From Nitrosopumilales archaeon (GTDB lineage Archaea; Thermoproteota; Nitrososphaeria; Nitrososphaerales; Nitrosopumilaceae): a stretch of DNA of 14,095 nt. Within the stretch, counting starts at the first letter, position 1, and every line of letters begins with the position of its first letter. Shown piece after piece: positions 6,684 to 13,771 of this stretch. The stretch covers positions 1 through 14,095 of the forward strand of contig JANXYF010000042.1 in assembly GCA_025350175.1 (NCBI GenBank). The letters run 5' to 3'. Position numbers and translations under genes: made by a program. The notes under the pieces are model-generated. The model was given only the letters and a program-made list of their open reading frames with translations, was not told where the DNA came from and searched no databases.

Positions 6684-6762
6684 CTAGAGTATATTTTATG
6701 GAGATACTTGATATCTTTATTCATTGCCTGATTTATCACTAAATATAGGATGGATTAAGAAA

Positions 6763-6981
6763 ATGAAGAACGCACAATGCAAAAGGTGTCTAAACAAATT
6801 CCAAGAAAAAGAGATCTACACAATCCAACAATTTCAGTATAGAAAATCTCCGTCATATGATTGGACAAAAGAATTCTTTAGTGTGTTAAAGATTGGTGAG
6901 TGGGATTCTTTTTGTGAAAACTGTATGAAATATTATGGTGACATCTCAAATAATGCTTGGCTGAAATCCCACAGCAAGTAA
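6763..6981 (+). CDS. Small zinc-ribbon-like protein, about 72 aa
   Basis: Two CxxC pairs, CKRC (residues 6-9) and CENC (51-54), flank a charged and aromatic centre, which is the layout of a small treble-clef or zinc-ribbon domain. It has no membrane segment. The start is uncertain: ATG at 6763 puts the first CxxC six residues in, while TTG at 6724 would add 13 residues and matches a strong TATA-like element (TATATTTTAT, about 6689-6698). That element could equally give a short leader for the ATG. It lies between the broken HAD gene and the truncated hydrolase gene but appears intact itself. I do not recognise the family; a nucleic-acid or protein-binding role is only a guess. Confidence 0.6.
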   Translation: MKNAQCKRCLNKFQEKEIYTIQQFQYRKSPSYDWTKEFFSVLKIGEWDSFCENCMKYYGDISNNAWLKSHSK

Positions 6982-6988
6982 ATATTCT

Positions 6989-7246
6989 CTAACTCTTCAA
7001 ATTGCCATCTAAAAAGGAGAGTGTCTTATTCCGCGCATCGTTTGTTTCCTTGGGTGCATAATTTGCACCAGATGGATTTGCAAATGCATGACTTAAGCCG
7101 GGATAGATATGGATCTCATTTTTTATTCCCATAGTATCAAGTGTAGATTTGAATTCTCTTACTTTGTCAACTGGAATTGATTGATCTTTTTCTCCATAGA
7201 ATCCAAGTGCTGAGAAAAAGGAGATTGGAATTACAACTGATCTCAT
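6989..7246 (-). pseudogene. Dienelactone hydrolase family protein, C-terminal fragment
   Basis: The first ATG-bounded frame gives 85 residues. From LGFYGEKDQSIP onward it is a good match to the C-terminal third of dienelactone-hydrolase-type alpha/beta hydrolases. It includes the catalytic Asp (Asp21 in GEKD) and catalytic His (His53 in GLSHAF), then the typical ANPSGANYAP segment and a closing helix. The N-terminal two-thirds, with the nucleophile Cys or Ser, is absent, so it cannot be active. The first dozen residues (RSVVIPISFFSA) look less family-like and probably come from the joined sequence. It runs back to back with the truncated histidine kinase, and the join is about 7200-7215. Confidence 0.75.
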
Positions 7247-7637
7247 GTCTGCACTCTTTTGTTATTGTGATAAAATAAGAATACAACAGGTATTGACAAA
7301 ATTAATTACAAATGCTTTGGACTTTATTCCAAAACAAATCGGATACATACTGATAAAGTCATATAAAGAAGATGGCATGGCAAAAATCATAGTAAAAGAT
7401 AATGGTATAGGAATAGCCAAGAGTGATCTTGAGCAAATCTTTGTTAAATTTTACCAATTAGATACCAAAGCAACTCGAGAACACGGGGGAACTGGGCTTG
7501 GATTGTCAGTCTGTAAGGGAATAATTGAGAATCACGGCGGAAAAATTTGGGCAGAATCTGACGGGAAAGGAAAGGGTACAGCAGTTCACATCTTGCTTCC
7601 TATAGAGGATATGTCAAAGCCGATCAAGACAGTTTAG
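7206..7637 (+). pseudogene. Sensor histidine kinase, C-terminal ATPase-domain fragment
   Basis: The first ATG (7245) opens a 130-residue product, but the frame is open back to 7200 and residues there (AEKEIGITTDL) fit the segment just before the kinase N-box, so homology begins near 7206. Numbering from 7245, the visible ATP-binding motifs are the N-box (DKIRIQQVLTKLITNALDF, Asn23), G1 (DNGIG, 52-56), an F-box (FVKFY, about 66-70) and G2 (GGTGLGLS, 81-88). The sensor, the H-box with the phosphorylated His, and the promoter are missing. It could at most be an orphan HATPase module and is more likely a remnant. Thaumarchaeal hybrid and PAS kinases commonly end in this form. Confidence 0.75.
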
Positions 7638-7722
7638 GTAGTTTTTTGCATTTCCATATTGGAATCGATCTTTGTTAGAATATTCCATTTTTGTAAACTA
7701 TCTTGGACAAAATAGCAGTCAT

Positions 7723-7734
7723 ATTTTTATAAAA
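7723..7734 (+). promoter_or_regulatory. TATA-like box for the 7757 operon
   Basis: ATTTTTATAAAA is centred about 28 nt before the ATG at 7757. It is one of the clearest archaeal TATA boxes in the window and implies a leaderless transcript. Confidence 0.55.
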
Positions 7735-7756
7735 TACATGCCTTATTTTTCTATAA

Positions 7757-8035
7757 ATGAGTGAGACCAAAAAATCTCTAGTAACAGTGACGATAGAAGG
7801 CACTTTGCTTAAAACAGGAGGAATTCCACTTTTAGACGAAGTCAACTCTAGGCTCTACAAGAAATTCAACTCGTCTATTGCAGAATGTTATGAGCACCCT
7901 GGATATCTAAAGGAAGTATTGCAAGAAATTTTTGGTGATGCACATCATGAGATAACAAAAACAATTGTAAAAGAGTTGACTGCATTTAATTACGATGATA
8001 AAGTTTTGCAGTTCATAGAAAAGGTAAATTATTGA
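7757..8035 (+). CDS. Hypothetical protein, 92 aa
   Basis: The product is a small soluble alpha/beta protein. It starts with a strand (SLVTVTIEGTLL) and a Gly-Gly-Ile-Pro turn, followed by helices (LLDEVNSRLYKKF, EHPGYLKEVLQEIFG, HHEITKTIVKELTAF, KVLQFIEKV). The beta strand plus multi-helix pattern and well-spaced charges suggest a genuine conserved gene, but I cannot assign a family or activity. The ATG at 7757 is strongly supported by the TATA box 28 nt upstream. The membrane protein gene begins 19 nt after its stop, so the two probably form an operon and may work together. Confidence 0.65.
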   Translation: MSETKKSLVTVTIEGTLLKTGGIPLLDEVNSRLYKKFNSSIAECYEHPGYLKEVLQEIFGDAHHEITKTIVKELTAFNYDDKVLQFIEKVNY

Positions 8036-8054
8036 TACGGTCTTACAAAAAGAA

Positions 8055-8837
8055 TTGCGATTAAAAATAACTGCCATTCTTACATTATTTTCTGTTGCAA
8101 TATCTCTAATTATTGCCAATTTGATGGGAAAAGAGACTGCAATATTGGTGGGAAATTTGGGGTATACTCCAATTACGATATCACTAACAGCTCTTACTAT
8201 GATTATGACAATCAAGTTTCGCGCAAAGAGTACTCATGGAATTGCTTGGATTATGTTTCTTGGATGTGCCATATCGTGGATGGTTGCAGAACATGTGTGG
8301 AGTGTAGAAGAACTTGTATTGCATGTAAAACCATTTCCGTCAAGTGCTGATATTTTCTATGTATTAGGATATTTATTTTTAATTTTATTTGTAATCTACT
8401 ATCTGAAGGTGGTAAAAAAAGCCATAACCAAAAAGATGATTCTAGTGTCAGTTGCTACTTCTGTTGCATTATTACTTCCCTCACTTTACATTACTCTGTA
8501 TGAAAACTCTGATGTTGCTGGAATTGCATTTTTACTTGCGTTTGTCTACCCTGTATTGGATTCAATTGTTCTAGTGCCTGCTTTGATTGGAATTATGATG
8601 TTTTTCAGGGGTGAAGTGAACAAAATGTGGACATTTTTTAGCCTTGCAATTGTATCTCTTGCCGCAGGAGATACTGGATTTCTTTTAACTGAAATGGATG
8701 GAAGTTACTATACCGGACACCCCGTAGATATATTGCTCATGTGGTCATATGTTTTGTTTTCATTTGGGGTGTATTCACAATACAAGATATTTTCTGGCAG
8801 AAAAAATTTCTTTGAGGATAAAAAAGAACTCAGATAA
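8055..8837 (+). CDS. Multi-pass membrane protein, about eight helices, 260 aa
   Basis: Hydrophobic segments lie at about residues 4-23, 33-53, 63-82, 98-117, 127-148, 155-184, 191-211 and 223-243, with a charged cytoplasmic-looking tail (GRKNFFEDKKELR). Between helices three and four is a conserved-looking KPFPSSADIFYVLGY motif, which resembles the loop in seven- or eight-helix sensor domains that in bacteria are fused to histidine kinases or diguanylate cyclases. Here no output domain follows, so it stands alone. The start is TTG at 8055, giving MRLKITAIL directly at the first helix, and it lies 19 nt after the 92-aa gene, its likely operon partner. A sensory or transport role is possible but unproven. 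Confidence 0.65.
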   Translation: MRLKITAILTLFSVAISLIIANLMGKETAILVGNLGYTPITISLTALTMIMTIKFRAKSTHGIAWIMFLGCAISWMVAEHVWSVEELVLHVKPFPSSADIFYVLGYLFLILFVIYYLKVVKKAITKKMILVSVATSVALLLPSLYITLYENSDVAGIAFLLAFVYPVLDSIVLVPALIGIMMFFRGEVNKMWTFFSLAIVSLAAGDTGFLLTEMDGSYYTGHPVDILLMWSYVLFSFGVYSQYKIFSGRKNFFEDKKELR

Positions 8838-8889
8838 CCACCAGATGTATGATTATAGTTATATGTAAAAACAATCTAGTTGGAAAATT

Positions 8890-9207
8890 TTATTCTTTTT
8901 TTGTATTTGTAGCGGATTTAACTATTTGAGAGACTGTTTTATTAAATGTCTTGTCTATGGGGGTGTTATTTTGTTTCACAAATTTTAGTCCATTATTTTG
9001 CATTACCTGCGTTAATTTTTTAGAATTTTCAAATGGTTTGCAAATGTGATCTCCACATATTTTGATATTTCCTGGATTTGTGGCTGTATGACGTACAGAT
9101 GGTAGATGAACAGATTGGACCCATCCGTTTGAAGCAGATGCACTTGAAATCATTGATGCAAGTAATATTATTGAAAACATGGAAAATAGTACAAATGATT
9201 TTTTCAT
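8890..9207 (-). CDS. Small secreted protein with GDHxC-type motif, 105 aa
   Basis: A clear signal peptide is present: KKS, a hydrophobic core at residues 5-17, and probable cleavage after SASA (about 22-25). The mature protein contains ICGDHICKP (Cys51 and Cys56), a motif I associate with thaumarchaeal secreted proteins, in which the two Cys could form a disulfide or bind metal. A Lys/Asn/Thr-rich, probably helical tail follows. The ATG at 9207 is the natural start for the signal peptide. The gene converges on the membrane protein at 8837, with 52 nt between them. The biochemical role is unknown; copper or other metal handling would be speculation. Confidence 0.65.
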   Translation of the reverse strand: MKKSFVLFSMFSIILLASMISSASASNGWVQSVHLPSVRHTATNPGNIKICGDHICKPFENSKKLTQVMQNNGLKFVKQNNTPIDKTFNKTVSQIVKSATNTKKE

Positions 9208-9361
9208 CTTTACAATACTTTGAAATTATTCTTAATAACAAATTAGTATGAAGGATAGGAAATACTTAATAGAAAAGAAAAATGGAGCGAGTTAGTTTTT
9301 CTAATATTAAGACTTGTCGTTTATGATATCTAAAGTATGGAATTGTTTTGATATCTTGTTC

Positions 9362-9369
9362 TTAAAATA
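9362..9369 (+). promoter_or_regulatory. TATA-like box for the TPR gene
   Basis: TTAAAATA is centred about 26 nt before the GTG at 9392 and only about 17 nt before the alternative TTG at 9383. The spacing favours the GTG start for a leaderless message. Confidence 0.4.
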
Positions 9370-9384
9370 GGCCAATAAAATATT

Positions 9385-9396
9385 GTCACATGTGAC
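9385..9396. repeat. Perfect 12-bp palindrome at the TPR gene start
   Basis: GTCACATGTGAC reads identically on both strands and spans the predicted transcription and translation start of the TPR gene. A perfect dyad at this place is what an autoregulatory or repressor operator would look like, although 12 bp can also occur by chance. Confidence 0.4.
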
Positions 9397-9784
9397 AAGT
9401 GATGATGATAATTCTTGGTATGGTATGGGTAATGCAAGAGCAAAAGAGGAAGATAACGAGGATGCGTTAATTGCATATGACAAGGCACTTGAAGTAGATC
9501 CAAATCATGTCCGTGCTTGGAATAACAAGGGTATTGCCTTATCAAGACTAAAAAGATTTGAAGAGGCCATTGGGTGCTATGATAAGGCAATTGAGATTGA
9601 ACCACAATATGCTAATGCATGGTATAACAAAGCCAATGCTTTGAGAAACTTTGGGCAGTCTCTAGTTGACAAGGCAAATGATGACCGTACTAATGCTCCA
9701 AAAATGATTAACAAGTCCATTGGATTATTTGATTTGGCTGAAAAATGCTATGATAAAGGGGATATTATATCAGGAAAGAAATGA
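9392..9784 (+). CDS. TPR-repeat protein, about 130 aa
   Basis: Tetratricopeptide repeats are evident from the W-x-x-x-G/A-x-A spacing and the YDKAxExxP ends. Repeat one runs from SWYGMGNARAKE to DPNH, repeat two from AWNNKGIALSRL to EPQY, and a third starts at AWYNKANALRNF. The third carries an Asn/Asp-rich insertion (VDKANDDRTNAP) before ending in AEKCYDKG. TPRs form a superhelical protein-binding scaffold. I chose GTG at 9392 over TTG at 9383 because it fits the TATA-like box. The stop TGA (9782-9784) overlaps the ATG of the next gene at 9781, so translation of the pair is probably coupled and the products are likely partners. Confidence 0.75.
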   Translation: MTSDDDNSWYGMGNARAKEEDNEDALIAYDKALEVDPNHVRAWNNKGIALSRLKRFEEAIGCYDKAIEIEPQYANAWYNKANALRNFGQSLVDKANDDRTNAPKMINKSIGLFDLAEKCYDKGDIISGKK

Positions 9785-10137
9785 TGAATCTTGAAAATAT
9801 CTGTAAAGAAATAATGAAATCTGATGCAGAAATCCTCATGGTTGCTATATCTCATAGAACTGATACTCATTATGAGGAAAAAGAGGGAACTACGAGTCTA
9901 CATACAAAAGAAAGTATAGAAAAATCTCTTGCAGACGCCTCACTTAGATGGGTAACTAGAAGGTCTCATAGAATGCTTGGTGAACCGCTTTATGCCATGG
10001 CAAAATATGAAAAAGCAAAACGAATTACGATTCCTCTTGGTCGATATGGTATTATCTTATGTGCTGTCTTGCCAGACTCTGATGCTGAAAAAATTGCTTC
10101 AAAATTAATAATAATTGCAAAAAAATATTCTGATTAG
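9781..10137 (+). CDS. Roadblock/LC7-like (DUF6659-like) thaumarchaeal protein, 118 aa
   Basis: The architecture is an N-terminal helix (NLENICKEIMKS), a strand (EILMVAISHRTD), a variable loop, a long central helix (KESIEKSLADASLRWVTRRS), then strands (YAMAKYEKAKRITIPLGRYGIILCAVL) and a C-terminal helix (DAEKIASKLIIIAKK). This matches the roadblock/longin-like fold of a family expanded in thaumarchaea, although I am inferring this from pattern rather than alignment. Such proteins often regulate small GTPases or act as dimeric scaffolds. ATG at 9781 or 9784 overlaps the TPR gene stop, implying co-expression. No GTPase gene is nearby. Confidence 0.5.
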   Translation: MMNLENICKEIMKSDAEILMVAISHRTDTHYEEKEGTTSLHTKESIEKSLADASLRWVTRRSHRMLGEPLYAMAKYEKAKRITIPLGRYGIILCAVLPDSDAEKIASKLIIIAKKYSD

Positions 10138-10168
10138 TTATTCTGTAATTGTTAAAAAATATTGCATA

Positions 10169-10567
10169 CTACCCACCATAACCAGAATTTCCAACAAAGC
10201 TTGCACTAGCGGGAGTTCTGTATTCTTTTGTTATGTCGATTCCTTCATTTGTAGTTACTTTTACCGCCTTTAATTCACTGCCTACTGGCGGTGAGAGCGA
10301 AATCTTTTCCCCGGGATTTAACTTGGGAATTATGTCTGGTTTTGCAGTTCCACCATAATTTACAACAATATTAGTCAAGGCGTCTGTACCGGTATTTTTT
10401 ATGGATACATGCGTCTCTGTTCCCATCTCGTCTGAAATAATAATTGGATCAACTGAAATATTGTATTTCTCTGACGTGCCAGTTAAGGGTAGGAAATTTG
10501 TTACAAGGTATATGATTATGGCTAAAAAGCCTCCTGCTATGACTAATGCAAGAAGGGGTTTTTTCAA
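10169..10567 (-). CDS. Membrane-anchored extracytoplasmic Ig-like protein, 132 aa
   Basis: The N-terminus is KKP followed by a long hydrophobic segment (residues 4-27), acting as a signal anchor or uncleaved signal. The exterior part (about 36-115) is beta-rich with an IKNTGTDALTNIVV pattern and a LNPGEKISLSPP turn, as in CARDB or FxLD-type Ig-like domains found on archaeal cell surfaces. The last residues (FVGNSGYGG) are glycine-rich. The start is TTG at 10567; no ATG fits, and an ATATTT-type element lies about 26 nt upstream on the minus strand. The gene converges on the roadblock-like gene, with 31 nt between. A structural or adhesive surface role is inferred. Confidence 0.65.
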   Translation of the reverse strand: MKKPLLALVIAGGFLAIIIYLVTNFLPLTGTSEKYNISVDPIIISDEMGTETHVSIKNTGTDALTNIVVNYGGTAKPDIIPKLNPGEKISLSPPVGSELKAVKVTTNEGIDITKEYRTPASASFVGNSGYGG

Positions 10568-10685
10568 CTAGTGTAGTTTAATTTCTAAATATTTCAATGA
10601 TGCTGTTTTGGAATCTATTTGTCATTGGGCGTTGAAATTGAACACAAACTTCTATATCTCATTGATTGTAATTGGAAATTAATTA

Positions 10686-11126
10686 TTATTTTCGAAATTT
10701 ATAAAATATTCCTATCGTCACAAATGGTATTATTCCAAGCAAGTACGCAAAAGTATTGTTTCTTAATACTGAAGACATGGCTAGCTCTATGCCTAAAAAT
10801 AGAGTAATCATTGCAGGTACTAGACCATATAATGTAAATCTGTGACTTCTTTTTTTGAATTTTTCAAAATCAATGTATGGGTATTCTAAATGATGGTAAA
10901 TTACAGGCATGATGAAAAGTGAAATTGACACAGTAATTGATGATATTGCAATTAATACAATTATTTTATTTTCAGGTGTAAAATTGACAGAAGAATTTAC
11001 TGATATGGTTAACAAAAACCCAAACAAAAAACCTGCAAATGTTGTTAACAGTGCACTTTCTCTAATTATTGATCCATAATCGCTGGTAAGCTTGTCACTA
11101 GGTTTCTTTTCATTATCGTCTGGCAA
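10686..11126 (-). CDS. DUF6328-like four-helix membrane protein, 146 aa
   Basis: The N-terminus is hydrophilic (PDDNEKKPSDKL) and leads into SDYGSIIRESALLTTFAGFLFGFLLTI, which resembles the amphipathic-plus-first-helix signature of the DUF6328 family (ELRxLLPGxQxLFxFLL). Four hydrophobic segments lie near residues 24-43, 54-76, 97-117 and 125-141, with VIYHHLEYP after the second helix matching the family's xPxxYHR-like site. The biochemical function of DUF6328 is unknown. The start is TTG at 11126; the upstream frame has no ATG before an in-frame stop. It lies downstream of the frameshift-containing gene on the same strand, separated by 113 nt. Confidence 0.6.
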   Translation of the reverse strand: MPDDNEKKPSDKLTSDYGSIIRESALLTTFAGFLFGFLLTISVNSSVNFTPENKIIVLIAISSITVSISLFIMPVIYHHLEYPYIDFEKFKKRSHRFTLYGLVPAMITLFLGIELAMSSVLRNNTFAYLLGIIPFVTIGIFYKFRK

Positions 11127-11239
11127 ATATTTTACGTTGTGTTTAGTTTCACGTCACAAATGAGGGTTTCTCTTGACACTTGGGCATAATTGTATTTTAA
11201 CGAAAATAATTCCAAGTTTGATAAAGAATTGATTTTATC

Positions 11240-11625
11240 TTATAGGCCAATCGAGGCCAAGTCTGCATCTAGGTCTGCTTGGTCTGCTGCCAATTTATCT
11301 TGGGCTGATGTCAATGAGGTTTGGTCTGCTAGTTTTTTTTATGATATAGCACGTGTTGTACAATTCCTATTCCGACAATGACTGCAACGGTTATCAGAAT
11401 TAATTTTCCAGTAACAAGTTTTGTAGCATATCCCCCCTGCGGTATTGTGAATACCATCTTGTCAATGTATTCTTGTTTTGTTATAGGATAGTCTATTCCT
11501 ACTAGGGACTCTGAGCTTTTGTCCCCCTTTGCCTTGATAGAAGTTAGGATGTGATCTAACCTTTGAACCTCTCCTATGCCTAAATCCATTAGGTGTTGAA
11601 TTGTTTTCACTAGGTCTTCAGACAT
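11240..11625 (-). CDS. Membrane protein with possible -1 frameshift into a coiled-coil tail (98 aa, or about 128 aa with shift)
   Basis: In the zero frame, ATG at 11625 encodes a helical cytoplasmic-looking N-terminus (LVKTIQHLMDLGIGEVQRLDHILTSI), a linker with YIDKMV, and one membrane helix at about residues 72-92. It then ends HKKN with TAG at 11331-11329. The stop comes directly after A AAA AAC (11338-11332), in the X XXY YYZ phase of a -1 slippery heptamer. In the -1 frame, 30 further codons run to TAA at 11242-11240. They encode a heptad-like Ala/Asp/Leu/Gln coiled coil with ADQ repeats, quite unlike random sequence. Programmed -1 frameshifting, transcriptional slippage on A8, phase variation, or a one-base sequencing deletion would each explain it. 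The N-terminal half resembles a thaumarchaeal membrane family. Confidence 0.65.
11332..11338 (-). promoter_or_regulatory. Candidate -1 ribosomal slippery heptamer A AAA AAC
   Basis: On the minus strand the codons read CAT AAA AAA AAC TAG. The heptamer is in the correct phase, the stop is adjacent, and the -1 frame opens at CTA. Downstream pairing is weak: CCAA/TTGG with a 6-nt loop, and GGCC/GGCC with a 6-nt loop further on. No strong pseudoknot is seen. Confidence 0.45.
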
Positions 11626-11716
11626 GTAAAAAATTTATCATGTTTTGTTGGTATATTGGTGTTCATCAATCGATTTTGATTCTATAATTAACAATGGTAT
11701 CATGTTCTAAATAATG

Positions 11717-11726
11717 TATAATAATT
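11717..11726 (+). promoter_or_regulatory. TATA-like box for the 11747 gene
   Basis: TATAATAATT is centred about 26 nt before the GTG at 11747, supporting that start and a leaderless transcript. Confidence 0.45.
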
Positions 11727-11746
11727 GGTAAAGAACCAGTTGACGC

Positions 11747-12010
11747 GTGTCTGTAGATATATCGCTGCCTAATTTTATAGAATGCAAGGTTATTTTACCA
11801 AACGCATGCTGGGTTGAAGCTCAAAATGATCAAAAGGATTCTATTATTTTGGTATCGGTACCATGTGATGATGTATCATCAATTGTAATAATTGATTCTA
11901 GTGGAAAGAGAAACGAGTTGTGTTTTGCAATTGGCTCTGTTGTAAAGATAGAAAATAACAAATTATTCTACAGCAAGAGCAGACTTGAAAAATGTGACTC
12001 TGAAGAATGA
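11747..12010 (+). CDS. Hypothetical protein, 87 aa
   Basis: The product is a small soluble protein dominated by beta strands: CKVILP, DSIILVSVP, SSIVIIDSSGKRNEL, CFAIGSVVKIENNKLFYS. This suggests a barrel or sandwich such as an SH3-like fold. It has four Cys (13, 21, 40, 59) plus one near the end, not spaced as a clear metal site. The start is GTG at 11747, with a TATA-like box 26 nt upstream. It converges on the glycosyltransferase gene with 9 nt between stops. I do not recognise the family. Confidence 0.55.
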   Translation: MSVDISLPNFIECKVILPNACWVEAQNDQKDSIILVSVPCDDVSSIVIIDSSGKRNELCFAIGSVVKIENNKLFYSKSRLEKCDSEE

Positions 12011-12019
12011 TATTAAAAA

Positions 12020-13555
12020 TCAGACTGGTACTTTAACACGAGATCTAGTTACGATAAGATATGTGAGAAAAACGACAAATGTCACATTTACAAATAATGT
12101 AAATGGATTGACCAGGGATTCTTGCAGTGTTCCATATTGTAAAGGATTAGTCCAGAATGTGCCTGGTGACAAGTAGATCTTTTGCCAATATGACATGGAT
12201 GTAACTGCATGAGCTAATAGAAAATGTATAGTAAAAGCAATTTTTATTTTTCTATTTGGTATGTTTTTTACAAAATTGTACAATCCATACGATGCAATTA
12301 AAATAACAGAGAGCAAAAACGGCAAAAGATATCTCTCTAATGAAAAGTCTCTTGCAATCATGAGTGTTAAAACAAACGTGCTTACAAACCATGAAAGAAT
12401 CAAGATCTCTGATTTGCAGTCTTTCAACTTTCTTATCCTCTGAATCAAATACGCAAATCCTATAAAGAAAAAGACGGTTATTGGGATGCTAGAATTGGTA
12501 GGTGGGCTATTCCATCCAAGTGTAAACGTAGAATTTGGATAAGCTCCTGGAATCTGGCGCTCTATGGGGCTTGGAAATAAGGTATAATGGAAAAGTGAGA
12601 GCATTCGCACAGGCTGTATTCCTCCAACGGTAGGATATGCAATAAACCACACATCTCTGTTATAGTTGTCCATGTCTGTCTTTGTTGCTTTGACTTGACC
12701 AAGTGGATCTTTGTAAAATCCTGGCTGTGTCATAAAAAATGAAAATATAGAGAGCAAGAAAAATGCCAAAACTATTAATGTTATTTTTATAATTCTTTTT
12801 TTATTACTATCCCTTTTACTTGAACCAAAAAAATAATTTACAGTTATGATTGTGACAAACAAAGGAAGAAATTCTATTGATAATAGCTTTGAAGTTAATG
12901 CACAACCAAATGAAATTGTACTGAAAATGAAATATTTCATTTTAATATGGCCTGATTTGAAAGAATATGACAAAAGCAATAATGCAAACATGCTAAAGAA
13001 AATGTAATGCACTTCAGTCATTATTGTTCTACTGTACCATATCCAAAGATTGTAAAATAGAAATAAAAGCGAAAAAACTATTCCTACATATCTATTGAAA
13101 AGAATTTTTCCAACAAGAAATGCAACAACTATGGTTAATGCCCCAAATACTGGTGAGAGTAAGCGCCCGGATGCCATCTGTTTTACTGTAGGTGCATCAT
13201 GAAAATTGTAACAAGTAAACCAATAGCAAGACCAGTCGTAAAAATTCCCTGTATCCTGATGTGTGACACTCATGGGAAATCCAATCAAAACCATGCGCAG
13301 TGGGCTATATGTTGCCCCATGTGCAGGTATGTGATACAAAGAATTGCAGTTATCAATTGATATCAAGCATGAATTTACAATATCGCCGTTGTTTATCAGA
13401 TGAATATAATTTCCAGCCCATCCAAGATAATTAATTTCATCACCATGTCTTGGCTGTCCTTCTAAATTGTATCCATAAATCATTAGGGCACCAAAGAACA
13501 AGGCTAGAGGTATGATGTAATTTGACTTTGTAGAAACAATCTGTGTAAAATTCAT
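12020..13555 (-). CDS. GT-C-fold membrane glycosyltransferase, GT39/PMT_2-like, 511 aa
   Basis: The first membrane helix (about residues 12-29) is followed by an outer loop with RHGDEINYLGWA. Asp39-Glu40 is the acidic pair expected in GT-C enzymes that use polyprenyl-phosphate sugars. About ten or more helices follow, with the PMT_2-type GRLLSPVFGALTIVVAFLVG and LWIWYSRTIMTEVHYIFFSMFALL segments, an ALTSKLLSIEFLPLF region, and a late FSLERYLLPFLLSVIL helix. The expected role is sugar transfer to proteins or lipids on the outer face of the membrane, relevant to the glycosylated S-layer of thaumarchaea. Donor and acceptor cannot be read from sequence. The loop at about 62-123 contains several Cys that might form disulfides. 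ATG at 13555 has an A/T-rich box about 30 nt upstream. Confidence 0.75.
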   Translation of the reverse strand: MNFTQIVSTKSNYIIPLALFFGALMIYGYNLEGQPRHGDEINYLGWAGNYIHLINNGDIVNSCLISIDNCNSLYHIPAHGATYSPLRMVLIGFPMSVTHQDTGNFYDWSCYWFTCYNFHDAPTVKQMASGRLLSPVFGALTIVVAFLVGKILFNRYVGIVFSLLFLFYNLWIWYSRTIMTEVHYIFFSMFALLLLSYSFKSGHIKMKYFIFSTISFGCALTSKLLSIEFLPLFVTIITVNYFFGSSKRDSNKKRIIKITLIVLAFFLLSIFSFFMTQPGFYKDPLGQVKATKTDMDNYNRDVWFIAYPTVGGIQPVRMLSLFHYTLFPSPIERQIPGAYPNSTFTLGWNSPPTNSSIPITVFFFIGFAYLIQRIRKLKDCKSEILILSWFVSTFVLTLMIARDFSLERYLLPFLLSVILIASYGLYNFVKNIPNRKIKIAFTIHFLLAHAVTSMSYWQKIYLSPGTFWTNPLQYGTLQESLVNPFTLFVNVTFVVFLTYLIVTRSRVKVPV

Positions 13556-13716
13556 TGATTATTCCTCATGTCTTTTGATTATTTTTTGTACTAGATTGAT
13601 ATCTCTATCTGTTAGAAGTAACCGTATGTATCTTGACAAGAGACTGGTTTGTTCAACTTTTTCAACTGGAACATATCTGAATTACTTGTTAGATGAAAAA
13701 TCTAGATGTAACTACA

Positions 13717-13744
13717 AATTTCTTAAACACAAACAATTTCTTAA
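13717..13744. repeat. Direct repeat AATTTCTTAA, two copies
   Basis: AATTTCTTAA occurs at 13717-13726 and again at 13735-13744, 18 bp start to start, in the 216-nt intergenic region before the dehydrogenase. The second copy abuts the presumed TATA region, so this may be a duplicated promoter or activator site. The sequence is AT-rich and the repeat could be chance. I see no other feature in 13556-13771; frames there have poor composition. Confidence 0.3.
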
Positions 13745-13757
13745 TATTGATATAATT
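13741..13757 (+). promoter_or_regulatory. TATA-like region for the dehydrogenase
   Basis: TTAATATTGATATAATT covers positions 15-31 nt upstream of the ATG at 13772, including the expected archaeal TATA location. Confidence 0.35.
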
Positions 13758-13771
13758 ATTTCAAAGATGTC

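Noticed and set aside
11190..11381. Plus-strand frame with repeated W-S-A motifs
   Set aside because: The repeats are the antisense of the GCAGACC repeats in the minus-strand coiled-coil tail, which has far more protein-like composition.
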